A stretch of DNA of 64,000 nt from Hyphomicrobiales bacterium (GCA_900470775.1 UCBZ01000009.1:1-64000), one strand, 5' to 3'; counted from the stretch's first letter, positions 18,818-29,830 are shown. Made by a program: numbers and translations. The notes: generated by a model not told the origin, from the sequence alone.

Positions 18818-20121
18818 GTGATCTCTTCGCCGCCTCGGGGCTCGACAAGTCCGGGCCGCGCCCGCTGGCCGACCGGCTGCGTCCGACGACGCTCGCCGAA
18901 GTCGCGGGCCAGGAGCATCTGACCGGGCCGGACGGGGCGCTGACCCGCTTGGTCCATTCGGGCTCGCTCGGCAGCCTGATCTTCTGGGGGCCGCCCGGCA
19001 CCGGCAAGACCACGGTGGCGCGGCTGCTGGCGGGGCAGGTCGATCTCGGCTTCGAGCAGATCAGCGCGATCTTCTCCGGCATCGCCGATCTGAAGAAGGT
19101 CTTCGAATCGGCGCGCGGGCGCAGGCTCGGCGGCAAGGGCACGCTGCTCTTCGTCGACGAGATCCACCGCTTCAACCGGGCCCAGCTCGACGCCTTCCTG
19201 CCGGTGATGGAGGACGGCACGATCACGCTGGTCGGCGCCACCACCGAGAACCCGTCCTTCGCGCTGAACGCAGCGCTGCTGTCGCGGGCGCGCGTCCTGA
19301 CCTTCAAGTCGCTGGACGAAGGCTCGCTGCTGTTCCTGCTCGGCCGGGCCGAATTGCTGGAGAAGCGCGAGCTGCCGCTGACGCCGGAGGCGAGGCTGGC
19401 GCTCGCCCGCTTCGCCGATGGCGACGGGCGCGCCGTGCTGACGCTGGCCGAGGAACTCTGGCGCGCCGCCAAACCCGGCGAAGTCTTCGACGAGGCGGGG
19501 CTGGCCGAGGTGATCCAGCGCCGCGCGCCGATCTACGACAAGGCCCAGGACGGCCACTACAACCTGATCTCGGCCCTGCACAAGACGATCCGCGGCTCGG
19601 ACCCGGATGCGGCGCTGTACTATTTCGCGCGCATGCTCGACGCTGGCGAGGATCCGCGCTTCCTGGCGCGGCGGCTGGTGCGGATGGCGGTCGAGGATAT
19701 CGGGCTGGCCGATCCGCAGGCGCTGATGCATGCACGCGCCGCGGCGCAGACCTATGAGCAGCTCGGTTCGCCCGAGGGCGAACTGGCTCTGGCCAACACG
19801 GTGATCTATCTGGCGACCGCGCCGAAATCGAACGCCGCCTACCTCGCCTACAAGAACGCGGTGCGGGCGGCCAAGCAGGGCGGCTCGCTGATGCCGCCCA
19901 AGACCATCCTCAACGCGCCGACCAAGCTGATGAAAAGCGAGGGCTATGGCGCGGACTACAATTACGACCACGACGCGCCCGATGCCTTCTCGGGCCAGAA
20001 CTACTGGCCCGACGCGCTCGGCCGCCAGCTCTTCTACGACCCGCCGGAGCGCGGCTTCGAACGCGAGATCAGGAAGCGGCTGGAGTATTGGGAGAAGCTG
20101 CGGGAAGAGCGCGGAGAGTAG
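18814..20121 (+). CDS. rarA: Replication-associated recombination protein A (AAA+ ATPase)
   Basis: The 435-residue protein matches RarA/MgsA: ADRLRPTTLAEVAGQEHL at the N-terminus, Walker A GPPGTGKTT at about residues 59-67, Walker B LLFVDEIHRFN, and the C-terminal MgsA region with YNYDHDAPDAFSGQNY. RarA acts at stalled replication forks with SSB. The GTG start at 18814 overlaps the htrA stop. Being directly coupled behind htrA is a recurring alphaproteobacterial arrangement. Confidence 0.96.
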   Translation: MSDLFAASGLDKSGPRPLADRLRPTTLAEVAGQEHLTGPDGALTRLVHSGSLGSLIFWGPPGTGKTTVARLLAGQVDLGFEQISAIFSGIADLKKVFESARGRRLGGKGTLLFVDEIHRFNRAQLDAFLPVMEDGTITLVGATTENPSFALNAALLSRARVLTFKSLDEGSLLFLLGRAELLEKRELPLTPEARLALARFADGDGRAVLTLAEELWRAAKPGEVFDEAGLAEVIQRRAPIYDKAQDGHYNLISALHKTIRGSDPDAALYYFARMLDAGEDPRFLARRLVRMAVEDIGLADPQALMHARAAAQTYEQLGSPEGELALANTVIYLATAPKSNAAYLAYKNAVRAAKQGGSLMPPKTILNAPTKLMKSEGYGADYNYDHDAPDAFSGQNYWPDALGRQLFYDPPERGFEREIRKRLEYWEKLREERGE

Positions 20122-20139
20122 GGCGGGGGGGCCAGGACG

Positions 20140-21447
20140 CTAGAACGCCCGCTCGACGAAGAGCTGGGCCGAGAGCAGGCGCCCGCCCAGCGTCGCCGGC
20201 ACGACGCGGCTGGCGATCGCAATATCGGTCTGGGCGATCGAGCCTTCGATCCCGGCCTTGAAGCCTTCGACCGGCGTCCAGACCAGATTGGCGGCGATGC
20301 GGTCGATCCTGAGCTTGCCCTTGCTCTGGCCGAGCAGCGGCACGGAGATCTGGTAGCGGCTGACATAGACGTTGCTGGCCCATTCGTCGGTCCATTCGCG
20401 GCGCGCGGCGATGACGGCGGAGAAGCCGCGCGTCGAATCGGCGGGAAGCAGGATCTGCCGCGCGATCGTGGCATCGAGCGACGAGCCGATATAGGGCGCG
20501 CCGTCGACGGCTCCGGCGATCTGCGCGGTGACACTGCCTGGCCTGTCGAGGACCTTGACCTCATAGGTTGCGCCGATAATGCCGGCGCGGCCGAAACCGG
20601 AGGCAGAGGCGGGCACGTCGCGTAGCGCGCCGGCGAGATGCAGGGTCAGCGGCCCATTCACATAGGTGAGGCGGGCGATCCCGTCCGGGACACGGCCATT
20701 CACGGTCGGGACGGAGGACGTTGTCGCCAGCGTCGGATCCTCGAGGGAAAGCGCGAGGTTCCAGCGCTCGGCGAGGTCACGTTCCCAGGCGATGAGGCCG
20801 GCATTGCGGCTGGGCAGGCGGGCGCTGAAGGCGAATTCATCCGCGGTCCAGAAACTGAAGCGCGAGCCCGCCAGCCCGAAGGTCATGGCACCGACCGTGA
20901 CCGTCGCCTCGTCTATCGTCACCGTATCGGGCTGGCCCTTGCTCGGGGCGATCGACATCTCGAAGGCAGTGCCGACACGCAGGCCGGAGGCCAGATCATG
21001 CGAGGTTGCGATCCGAAAGGAGGCATTTGGCAGCCACGAAAAGCTCGGCGGCGGCACGGCGCTGGTGGCCTGCGGAACCCGGTAGCTGTCGAATTGCAGG
21101 CCGGCATTGACGGTGCCGGAGATCGCAAGGCAGGTGGCGGAGCCCGGAAGAACCAAGCCCGGCACGGCGTCGTCACCATCGTCCTCTTCGTCATCCGAAG
21201 CGTCCTCGCCGGCCGGCGCCGACGCGTTGGTGTCGGTGGCCTCAGTCGGGGAGGGAAACAGCGGGGAGAGGTCGGGCGGCTTGATGACGCAGCTGCGGGC
21301 CAGCACGGGTGCCCTGGCGGGAAGCGGCCGAGGCGAGGCAGCCTGGGCCTGCCATAGCGCTATCGGCGCGATCGCCAGGGCCAGCGTCAGGGCGAGACAA
21401 TGCGGCAGGCTCAGGCGATCCACCGCGTCGTCCGTTCCCTCCCGCAT
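20140..21447 (-). CDS. Porin-like outer-membrane beta-barrel protein
   Basis: The 435-residue protein has a hydrophobic N-terminal signal segment (about residues 17-36), a low-complexity acidic stretch (GEDASDDEEDDGDD, about residues 80-93), then SATCLAISGTVNAGLQFD, which resembles the C-x-ISG start of Hyphomicrobiales porins. The rest alternates short beta-like strands and ends in Phe, the usual outer-membrane C-terminal residue. Transport specificity cannot be told. The gene converges on rarA. A GAGG ribosome binding site supports the ATG at 21447. Confidence 0.7.
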   Translation of the reverse strand: MREGTDDAVDRLSLPHCLALTLALAIAPIALWQAQAASPRPLPARAPVLARSCVIKPPDLSPLFPSPTEATDTNASAPAGEDASDDEEDDGDDAVPGLVLPGSATCLAISGTVNAGLQFDSYRVPQATSAVPPPSFSWLPNASFRIATSHDLASGLRVGTAFEMSIAPSKGQPDTVTIDEATVTVGAMTFGLAGSRFSFWTADEFAFSARLPSRNAGLIAWERDLAERWNLALSLEDPTLATTSSVPTVNGRVPDGIARLTYVNGPLTLHLAGALRDVPASASGFGRAGIIGATYEVKVLDRPGSVTAQIAGAVDGAPYIGSSLDATIARQILLPADSTRGFSAVIAARREWTDEWASNVYVSRYQISVPLLGQSKGKLRIDRIAANLVWTPVEGFKAGIEGSIAQTDIAIASRVVPATLGGRLLSAQLFVERAF

Positions 21448-21569
21448 CGCCGTCCTCAGCTCCCCGGCCTGATATCATGAAGCGGCTTTCGTCCGGCTCG
21501 AGTCAATCGCGGCCCGGCAACGGGCCGAATTCGTTTGTGCGCGGGCTTTGCGCTGGTTATTGCAGAGCG

Positions 21570-21953
21570 ATGACCTCCACCTTTCTCGTTTTCCTGGGCG
21601 CCGGCATCGGCGGCGTGCTGCGGCATGGCGTCAATCTCGTCTCGCCGCGCTGGTTCGGAACCGGCTTCCCGGCCGGGACTCTGGCGATCAATGTCCTCGG
21701 CTCGGGCCTGATGGGGCTGATCGCCGGCTGGCTCGCCTTCAAGGCGCAGGCCGACTGGTCGCAGCCCGTGCGGCTGTTCCTGACCACGGGCATCCTCGGC
21801 GGCTTCACCACCTTCTCGGCCTTTTCGCTCGACGCGGTCCTGCTCTGGGAGCGCGGCGAACTGGGGTTCGCCGTTGCCTATGTGGCTGGGTCCGTCATCC
21901 TCTCGCTGGCAGCTTTGTGCGCCGGCCTCGCATTCGTCCGGAGCCTGTCATGA
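21570..21953 (+). CDS. crcB: Fluoride ion exporter CrcB
   Basis: A 127-residue, four-helix membrane protein. It carries the Fluc signatures GIGGVLRHGVN, GTLAINVLGSGLMG and GILGGFTTFSAFS. CrcB forms dual-topology dimeric fluoride channels that protect against fluoride. The ATG at 21570 fits family length. I saw no fluoride riboswitch upstream. Its stop overlaps the next gene by four bases (ATGA). Confidence 0.95.
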   Translation: MTSTFLVFLGAGIGGVLRHGVNLVSPRWFGTGFPAGTLAINVLGSGLMGLIAGWLAFKAQADWSQPVRLFLTTGILGGFTTFSAFSLDAVLLWERGELGFAVAYVAGSVILSLAALCAGLAFVRSLS

Positions 21954-23311
21954 GAACCGGTGGCAAGGGTGTGGGCGGCAAAGGTGCCGGCGGCAAGAGC
22001 GCGGGCGCTGGCCCGAGGCGTGGTGGCAGGCCACCTGCGGCAGGCACGCCGAAAGGCAAGCGGCCGAGCCATGACGCGCGCCGCTCGGCGCGTGCCGTTG
22101 CGCGGCCTCGGCCGGAGCGCGAGGAGGCCGAGATCCGCACCGAGCCGACGCGGAACCCGGCGCCGCACCATCCCGTGCCGCGCGCGGCCGGGCCGCGAAA
22201 GCCGGTCCAACAGACCGACAAGCCGGCAGCTAGGTCGGCTCCGACGCGCAAGGCGCCGGTGAGCGATGCGCCGACGCGCGCCGAGGTCAAGGCCGAGACG
22301 GCGCAGGTGCTCGCCACCGGCGTGCAGCAGCTCGTCGTCACCGCCGACGAGAACGAGATGCGGATCGACCGCTTCCTCGAGAGCCGCTTTCCGCAGCTCT
22401 CCTTCAGCCATATCCAGCGCATCGTCCGGAAGGGCGAATTGCGCGTCAACGGCAAGCGCGCCGACAGCAAGGACAGGCTCGAAGAGGGCCAGACCGTGCG
22501 CATCCCGCCACTGAAGCTCGAGCCGCAGGAGCAACGCCCGCGCTCGCTGAAGGCCGATGACGACACGCTCGGCTTCCTGCGCTCGATCACGCTTTATGAG
22601 GACGACGACGTCATCGTGCTGAACAAGCCGGCGGGGCTCGCCGTGCAGGGCGGCTCGGGCACGACGCGCCATGTCGACCAGATGCTGGAGGTGCTGACCG
22701 ACAAGAGCGGGCAGAAGCCGCGCCTCGTCCACCGGCTCGACAAGGATACTGCGGGCTGTCTCGTCATCGCCAAGTCGCGCTTCGCCGCGGCGACGTTGGC
22801 CAAGACCTTCCGCTCGCGCTCCGCCCGCAAGGTCTACTGGGCGCTGGTCGCCGGCGTGCCACGCGTGCGCCAGGGCCGGGTCTCGACCTATCTCGCCCGC
22901 GAGGAGGCCTATGACGGCGACCAGCGCATGGCGGTGGCCCAGCATGGCGACGACGGGGCGATGCATGCCGTGACCTATTATGCCGTGGTCGAGACCGCGG
23001 CGCAGAAGCTCGCCTGGCTCTCGCTGAAGCCGGTCACCGGGCGCACGCACCAATTGCGCGCCCATGCCGCCCATATCGGCCATCCGATCGTCGGCGATCC
23101 GAAATACTTCAATATCAAGAACTGGGAGCTGCCCGGCGGCATCCAGAACAAGCTGCATCTGCTGGCGCGCCGCATCGTGTTGCCGCATCCGCGCGGCAAG
23201 GGCACGATCGACGTCAGCGCACCGCTGCCGCCACATATGCGCCAGTCCTGGAACCTGCTCGGCTTCGAGGACGCGCCTTATGATCCGATCGTGGACGCGC
23301 CGGACGAGTGA
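21950..23311 (+). CDS. RluC/RluD-family 23S rRNA pseudouridine synthase with long basic N-terminus
   Basis: The 453-residue protein has a Gly/Arg/Lys/Pro-rich, probably disordered N-terminal region (about residues 1-125), an S4 RNA-binding domain (about 137-190, MRIDRFLESRFPQLSF) and the RluA-type catalytic domain with HRLDKDTAGCLV, where Asp264 is the nucleophile. Family members isomerise uridines in 23S rRNA. The ATG at 21950 overlaps the crcB stop. Whether the target is the RluC or RluD site cannot be decided from the sequence. Confidence 0.93.
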   Translation: MRTGGKGVGGKGAGGKSAGAGPRRGGRPPAAGTPKGKRPSHDARRSARAVARPRPEREEAEIRTEPTRNPAPHHPVPRAAGPRKPVQQTDKPAARSAPTRKAPVSDAPTRAEVKAETAQVLATGVQQLVVTADENEMRIDRFLESRFPQLSFSHIQRIVRKGELRVNGKRADSKDRLEEGQTVRIPPLKLEPQEQRPRSLKADDDTLGFLRSITLYEDDDVIVLNKPAGLAVQGGSGTTRHVDQMLEVLTDKSGQKPRLVHRLDKDTAGCLVIAKSRFAAATLAKTFRSRSARKVYWALVAGVPRVRQGRVSTYLAREEAYDGDQRMAVAQHGDDGAMHAVTYYAVVETAAQKLAWLSLKPVTGRTHQLRAHAAHIGHPIVGDPKYFNIKNWELPGGIQNKLHLLARRIVLPHPRGKGTIDVSAPLPPHMRQSWNLLGFEDAPYDPIVDAPDE

Positions 23312-23418
23312 TGGGGCGCAGCGGGCAAAATTTTGCTGACCGAACGTAAGAGAACGATTGCGGAACAAACGAGACTGTGTTCTCATTGTGTTCCCATCAC
23401 TCTGACGCAGGTGCTCCG

Positions 23419-23922
23419 ATGATCCGCTTCGCCTTCCTGCTTGCCGGCCTCGTTCTCGCGGCCTCCGCTCCCGCCTTTGCGCAAAGCCCTGGCGCGCCCG
23501 CACGGGCCGCAGCGGTACCGGCTGCTGTGCCTGCCGACGAACCGGTACCGCGCGCCGAGCGGGCCAAGGCCCGGCAGGATTGCCTGGCCGAGCATGTCGC
23601 GCTGTCCGGGGACGATCTGCGGGCCGCGATGCGCGACTGCATCCAGGCGAAGTTCCCCGGCGTGCAACTCTATGCCCGCGACGGCGTGACGCGCGATGGC
23701 AAGCCGACCGCCGTGGCGACGCGCGCCGCCTGCAAGGAGGAGGTCGACGGCCGCAGCCTGACAGGCTCGACCCGCACCGCCGCGCTTGTCGCCTGCTTCA
23801 ATGCGAAGCGCCCGGACCTGGCCCAGCGCGCCGAATGCCGCAAGGAGGCGCGCGGCAAGGGTCTCGACGGCGACGACCTGCGCAAGGCGGTCGACAGCTG
23901 TGCCCGCGAGGCGCGCTCCTGA
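23419..23922 (+). CDS. Secreted PsiF-like protein with three repeats
   Basis: A 167-residue protein with a clear signal peptide (FLLAGLVLAASAPAFAQ). The mature part holds three copies of a motif of about 30 residues, each with a Cys near the start, L-x-G in the middle and a second Cys at the end: RQDCLAEH...RDCIQAK, RAACKEEV...VACFNAK and RAECRKEA...DSCAREA. This layout is like the PsiF repeat of phosphate-starvation-inducible proteins, of unknown function. I chose the ATG just before the signal peptide. The assignment is by pattern, not search. Confidence 0.65.
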   Translation: MIRFAFLLAGLVLAASAPAFAQSPGAPARAAAVPAAVPADEPVPRAERAKARQDCLAEHVALSGDDLRAAMRDCIQAKFPGVQLYARDGVTRDGKPTAVATRAACKEEVDGRSLTGSTRTAALVACFNAKRPDLAQRAECRKEARGKGLDGDDLRKAVDSCAREARS

Positions 23923-24007
23923 GTGAGCGTGACGGCCGGAGTTGGGGCGGGTGGGCCATGATCGCAGCGCATTGGATCGCGCCGGCGATCCGGGCTACAG
24001 CGCCGCC

Positions 24008-24697
24008 ATGGACCTGATCATCTTCGACCTCGACGGCACGCTGATCAACTCGGAAGCGATCCTGCTCGCTGCGCAGGTCGAGACCTTCGCGCGGCATGGG
24101 CTCGTTCATCCCGGCCGCGAGGCCGGGCTGGGGATCGTCGGACTGACGCTGAACGTCGCCCTGATGCGGCTTGCCGGTCTCGAGCAGCCTGACGAGGCCC
24201 TGACCGAGACCTATCGCGAGGTCTTCGGCGCGATGCGGCTGCAGGCCGAGACCGACGCCGCGCTGGACGAGCCGCTCTTTCCCGGCGTCGCGGAGACGCT
24301 GGGGCTGCTGGCGGCAAGGCCGGGGCTCAAGCTCGGCATCGCGACCGGAAAATCCCGCCGCGGCGCCGACTACATCATCGAGCGCCATGGCTGGCAGAAT
24401 CTGTTCGCCACGATCCAGACCGCCGACGATGCGCCCTCGAAGCCGCATCCCGGCATGATCCTGCGGGCGATGGCGGAAACGGGAGCTGCGCCGGAACGGA
24501 CCGCGATGGTCGGCGATAGCTCCTTCGACATCGAGATGGCGGTCGCCGCCAGCGTCGTGCCGGTCGCGGTATCCTGGGGCTTCCAGCCGCCTGCGAGCCT
24601 GGTCGCGCTGGGCGCGCGGCATGTGCTGGACGGGTTTGCCGATCTGCCCGGCGCGCTGGGGTTGCGGGATCCCGCCGCGTTTTCCGAGCCAGTCTGA
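24008..24697 (+). CDS. HAD-superfamily phosphatase (phosphoglycolate phosphatase-like)
   Basis: A 229-residue HAD hydrolase. Motif I is FDLDGTLIN with Asp7 (nucleophile) and Asp9; motif II Thr/Ser lies in IATGKS, motif III Lys in SKPHPG, and motif IV in VGDSSFD. A helical cap lies between residues about 15 and 90. The closest pattern is the Gph/HAD-IA type acting on small phosphates; the true substrate is unknown. The ATG at 24008 directly precedes motif I; a start 66 bases upstream is possible but gives residues unlike the family. Confidence 0.88.
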   Translation: MDLIIFDLDGTLINSEAILLAAQVETFARHGLVHPGREAGLGIVGLTLNVALMRLAGLEQPDEALTETYREVFGAMRLQAETDAALDEPLFPGVAETLGLLAARPGLKLGIATGKSRRGADYIIERHGWQNLFATIQTADDAPSKPHPGMILRAMAETGAAPERTAMVGDSSFDIEMAVAASVVPVAVSWGFQPPASLVALGARHVLDGFADLPGALGLRDPAAFSEPV

Positions 24698-24705
24698 CGC
24701 AAGGG

Positions 24706-24800
24706 CGTCACGCTCGCGCTTGACCCGAGCATCTCGGAAACCAGTGCCTTCGCGTCATGAGATTCTCGGATCTGCGCTTCGCTCCGCCCGAGAATGACGG
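24706..24800 (-). repeat. RIME-like palindromic intergenic repeat
   Basis: Read on the minus strand, this element has the same order as the other copies: CGTCATTCTCGGGC...ATCCGAGAATCTCATGACG, then GAGATGCTCGGGTCAAGC. It is about 95 bp with two hairpins. It fills the gap between the HAD gene and the next gene. The remaining bases (24801-24993) show nothing I can name except a weak purine stretch before the next start. Confidence 0.75.
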
Positions 24801-24993
24801 CTCGACGTCGCGGGGCGGTGCCAGCATGCTCTGCTCGAATAGTAACATCCTCGCAACCACGTCCGCTCAGGCCCGTTTAACCTGAACACGCGTTCAGGTT
24901 TGGCTGTTAACCACCTGATGGCGAGCGTCGATCCATGGTGTTCCTACAGCAGGAACGTACCGGCGCAAAACAACGCCGGACAGGGGTCGAACA

Positions 24994-25431
24994 ATGATTG
25001 GTCATGAGCTTCGTGAATTCGTCGATCGCGTGATGGATTGTCGCGCGATCGACGATGAAGACGTCAAGTTTCTTCAGCGCGATATTCTGGTCGATGGCGC
25101 GCTGACCCGCGATGAGATCGATGTGCTGGTGGCGCTCGACCGGGCGGTGCCCGAGCGCTGCGAGGCCTTCGGCGATTATCTGGTGGCGCTGGTCGTCGAT
25201 TTCGCCGTCTGGCAGAATCGTCCAACCGGCCTGATCGACCGCGACAAGGCGCATTGGCTGGTGACGACGCTTTCGGCCGGCGAGGGCCCCACCCCGACGG
25301 CGCGACGCATCGCCTTCGAGATCGTCCGCGAGGCCGAGCGCTGCGACGAAGCCCTGATCGGCTTCGCGCTCAGCAGGGGGCTGGCCGCGCCGCCGCGCTT
25401 CTGCCCTGAGCGCGTTCTGCTGGCGAGCTGA
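24994..25431 (+). CDS. Uncharacterised 145-residue protein
   Basis: The product is predicted soluble, acidic and alpha-helical, with no signal peptide and no membrane segment. It contains DDEDVKFLQRDILVDGALTR and a HWLVTTLSAGEGPTPTARR segment, reminiscent of small TerB-like helical proteins, but I do not recognise the family. Codon use looks native (strong GC at third positions). A terminator-like hairpin lies about 90 bases downstream, suggesting its own transcript. Confidence 0.75.
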   Translation: MIGHELREFVDRVMDCRAIDDEDVKFLQRDILVDGALTRDEIDVLVALDRAVPERCEAFGDYLVALVVDFAVWQNRPTGLIDRDKAHWLVTTLSAGEGPTPTARRIAFEIVREAERCDEALIGFALSRGLAAPPRFCPERVLLAS

Positions 25432-25519
25432 TCGCGCCGCCCCGCATCTGCGCCCCGCACCCGGCCAATAGCCGACTTTCGCATCAGTGGACGCCGCTTG
25501 CGGCGTCCCATACACCCTG

Positions 25520-25561
25520 ACCCGGATCGACGCGCCAGCCGGACGCGACGGTCCGGGTTTT
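25520..25561 (+). terminator. Probable intrinsic terminator after the uncharacterised gene
   Basis: ACCCGGA (25520-25526) pairs with TCCGGGT (25552-25558), with further partial pairing inside, and runs into four T residues (25558-25561). A second perfect hairpin, GGACGCCG/GCGGCGTCC-like, lies just upstream at 25489-25508. Together they probably end transcription before the pccA region. Confidence 0.55.
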
Positions 25562-25577
25562 GCTATTGGGGCTGTGC

Positions 25578-25674
25578 GAAAAACCGGTAGCCGGTTTTGC
25601 CCGACATGCTCTAACTGAGCATCCAGAGCATGTCGCCGAAAAGTGGGCACCGGTTTTCGGACGACGACATGCTC
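25578..25674. repeat. Inverted pair of CCGGTTTTC/GACATGCTC repeats upstream of pccA
   Basis: Two related half-elements face each other: AAAACCGG-type sequence followed by GACATGCTCT (25579-25612), and AGAGCATGTCG followed by GAAAAGTGGGCACCGGTTTTC (25625-25659), then GACATGCTC again. Elements with this CCGAAAAGTGG...CCGGTTTTCGG core are frequent between genes in Hyphomicrobiales genomes. It occupies the region where the pccA promoter should lie. Confidence 0.6.
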
Positions 25675-25706
25675 CGGGCTTATCAACGGCCGGGGAGACG
25701 CCACGC

Positions 25707-27707
<2,001 letters not shown>

Positions 27708-27789
27708 CCGACCGGGGCCCGATGTTGCCTTGCCAATCGCGCCGGGCGCGCTGACAAGTCTGACAACGACAACGAGGACTGTGCCGCGC

Positions 27790-28410
27790 ATGCTGACGAT
27801 CTGGGGGCGGATCAGCTCCATCAATGTCCAGAAGGCCGTATGGGCGGCCGGCGAGGTCGGGCAGAGCTTCGAGCGCATCGATTGCGGCGGCGCTTTCGGC
27901 GGCCTGCGCGAGCCGGTCTTCCTCGCCAAGAATCCCAACGCCCAGATTCCGGTGCTGGAGGATGGCGATGTCTGCATCTGGGAATCCAACAGCATCGTGC
28001 GCTATCTCGCGGCGCGCTACGGCTCGGGCTGGATCTGGGAGGAGGACCCGGCGCTGCGCGCCGATGCCGACCGCTGGATGGACTGGATGCAGTCCGAGCT
28101 GCAGCCGGCGATGACGCCGGTCCTATGGGGCGTGGTCCGCAAGGTGCCCGAGTACATGGACCCGGACAGGATCGCGGCCAGCGCGGCCAAGGCCGAGAAG
28201 CTGATGGACATCCTCGACGCGCATCTGGCGACGCGCAGCTTCCTGGCTGGCGAGCGCTTCGGCATGGCCGACATCACGGTGGGCTGCGGCGCGCATCGCT
28301 GGCTCAACATGCCGGTCGAGCAGGCCGAGCGCCCGCATGTGCGGCGCTGGTATGATGCGATCTTCTCCCGCCCCGCCGCGAAGCCCGCGCTGCCCCTGCC
28401 GGTCGCCTGA
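27790..28410 (+). CDS. Glutathione S-transferase family protein
   Basis: A 206-residue cytosolic protein with the thioredoxin-like GST N-domain (LTIWGRISSINVQKAVWAAGE, then NPNAQIPVLEDGDVCIWESNSIVRYLA, where the Pro and the E-S pair bind glutathione) and a helical C-domain (FLAGERFGMADITVGCGAHRW). It conjugates or reduces substrates using glutathione; the specific substrate is unknown. It starts 83 bases after pccA and may be co-transcribed. Confidence 0.92.
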   Translation: MLTIWGRISSINVQKAVWAAGEVGQSFERIDCGGAFGGLREPVFLAKNPNAQIPVLEDGDVCIWESNSIVRYLAARYGSGWIWEEDPALRADADRWMDWMQSELQPAMTPVLWGVVRKVPEYMDPDRIAASAAKAEKLMDILDAHLATRSFLAGERFGMADITVGCGAHRWLNMPVEQAERPHVRRWYDAIFSRPAAKPALPLPVA

Positions 28411-28411
28411 C

Positions 28412-28969
28412 ATGGCCTGGGGACGCCTTGATCCGGCTGCGATCGGTGTCAGTATGGCGGCCATGCTCCTGCCCAGGCTCGCTCTCTTGCTGCTGATCTT
28501 CGGCGTCTCGCCCGTCTGGGCGCAGGGGAGCACGACGCTTGCTTCCGACCGCGCCCAACTCGCGGCCTGCCTGCGCGACAATCGCGCGGCGGCCCCGTCC
28601 TGCATCGGCGCCGTCGCGGTCGCCTGCGTGAGCGCGGCCAGCGCCGACCGGCGCTCCGCCGAGTCCAGCTGCGCCCGGCGCGAGGAGACGGTCTGGCGCG
28701 AGCGCCTGACGCAGGCGCTCCAGGCGAGCGGCCGCACGCTCGATGCCGGGCAGCGCAGCCGCCTTGCGGCGCTGCACCTGACCTGGGAGGGCTTCATCGC
28801 GCAGAAATGCGCCTTCTATGGCTCGACCCAGCGCGAGGGCTGGCAGCTTGGTCGGCAGGCCGGCTGCGAGTTGCGCGAGGTCGCGATGCGTGCGCTCGAA
28901 CTGGAACGCGCCGCGCTGCCGCAGGCGCCGGCCCGCCGCCCGCAATCGCCACCGCAGATCTTCCGCTGA
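28412..28969 (+). CDS. Secreted LprI/DUF1311-like protein
   Basis: A 185-residue protein with a hydrophobic signal segment (MLLPRLALLLLIFGVSPVWAQ, internal Met at 28463). The mature part is rich in paired Cys (LAACLRDN, APSCIGAVAVACV, SSCARREE, QKCAFYG, AGCELREV) and has the W-R-x2-L/L-x-W spacing of lysozyme-inhibitor LprI-like proteins. It begins one base after the GST stop. The start could also be one of the later ATGs (28454, 28463). Function by family resemblance only. Confidence 0.7.
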   Translation: MAWGRLDPAAIGVSMAAMLLPRLALLLLIFGVSPVWAQGSTTLASDRAQLAACLRDNRAAAPSCIGAVAVACVSAASADRRSAESSCARREETVWRERLTQALQASGRTLDAGQRSRLAALHLTWEGFIAQKCAFYGSTQREGWQLGRQAGCELREVAMRALELERAALPQAPARRPQSPPQIFR

Positions 28970-29041
28970 GCGCAGGCATTATCAAGCTGTCAGCTTTCGC
29001 AGGGTAAGAACGGCCGGGACTATCCGCGGCCTGGAGACAGC

Positions 29042-29830
29042 ATGTTCTTCACCCTGTCCAAGCTTGTCTGGTTCGCCTTCTCGCCGGTGAATTTCGTCAT
29101 CCTCATCGTGGGGCTCAGCGCGCTGCTGTCGTTCACGCGCTTCGCGCGACTGGGGCGCTGGATCGGCGCGGCGGCTGCGCTGGGGCTCGTCCTGATGGCC
29201 TTCAGCCCGTTGCCACGCATCGTGGTGCGGCCTTTGGAGGATCGGTTTCCGCAGCAGGATGCGGCCAAGGGGCCGGTCGCCGGGATCGTCGTGCTCGGCG
29301 GGCCGATCGGGATCGCCCGCGACGACGTCGTGCTGCTCTCGGCCGGCGCGCGCATCACCAAGGCGGTCGAACTCGCCAGGCTGCATCCGCAGGCGAAAGT
29401 CGTCTTCGCCGGCGGCGCTGCCAATCTGATCTCGCCGGTGACCTATACCGAGGCCGACGGCGCGCGGCTGATGTTCACCGGGCTCGGGCTGGCGCCGGAG
29501 CGGCTCGTGCTCGAGGACAAATCGCGCAACACGCTGGAGAATGCCGTCTTTGCCCGCCGGCTGGTCGATCCCAAGCCCGGCGAGCGCTGGCTGCTGGTGA
29601 CCTCGGCCTGGCACATGCCGCGCTCGATGGGCGTGTTTCGCAAGGCGGGCTTTGCGGTCGAGGCCTTCCCGGTCGACTATCTCTCGGAGGGCGAGCCGGC
29701 CGATTTCATCCGGCCCTATGCGCGAGCGCCGCGCGGCCTCGTCATCGCCGATGACGGCTTCAAGGAGTGGGTCGGTCTCTTGGCCTATTGGCTGGCGGGA
29801 TACACCGACACGCTGTTTCCGGGGCCATAG
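29042..29830 (+). CDS. YdcF/ElyC-family DUF218 membrane protein
   Basis: The 262-residue protein has two N-terminal transmembrane helices (about residues 7-60), then the DUF218 domain with AGIVVLGGPIG, VVFAGGAANL, EDKSRNTLENA and VTSAWHMPRSMGVFRKAGF. ElyC of E. coli affects envelope and peptidoglycan biogenesis; the chemistry of the domain is not settled. A GGAGACAGC ribosome binding site supports the ATG. Confidence 0.9.
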   Translation: MFFTLSKLVWFAFSPVNFVILIVGLSALLSFTRFARLGRWIGAAAALGLVLMAFSPLPRIVVRPLEDRFPQQDAAKGPVAGIVVLGGPIGIARDDVVLLSAGARITKAVELARLHPQAKVVFAGGAANLISPVTYTEADGARLMFTGLGLAPERLVLEDKSRNTLENAVFARRLVDPKPGERWLLVTSAWHMPRSMGVFRKAGFAVEAFPVDYLSEGEPADFIRPYARAPRGLVIADDGFKEWVGLLAYWLAGYTDTLFPGP

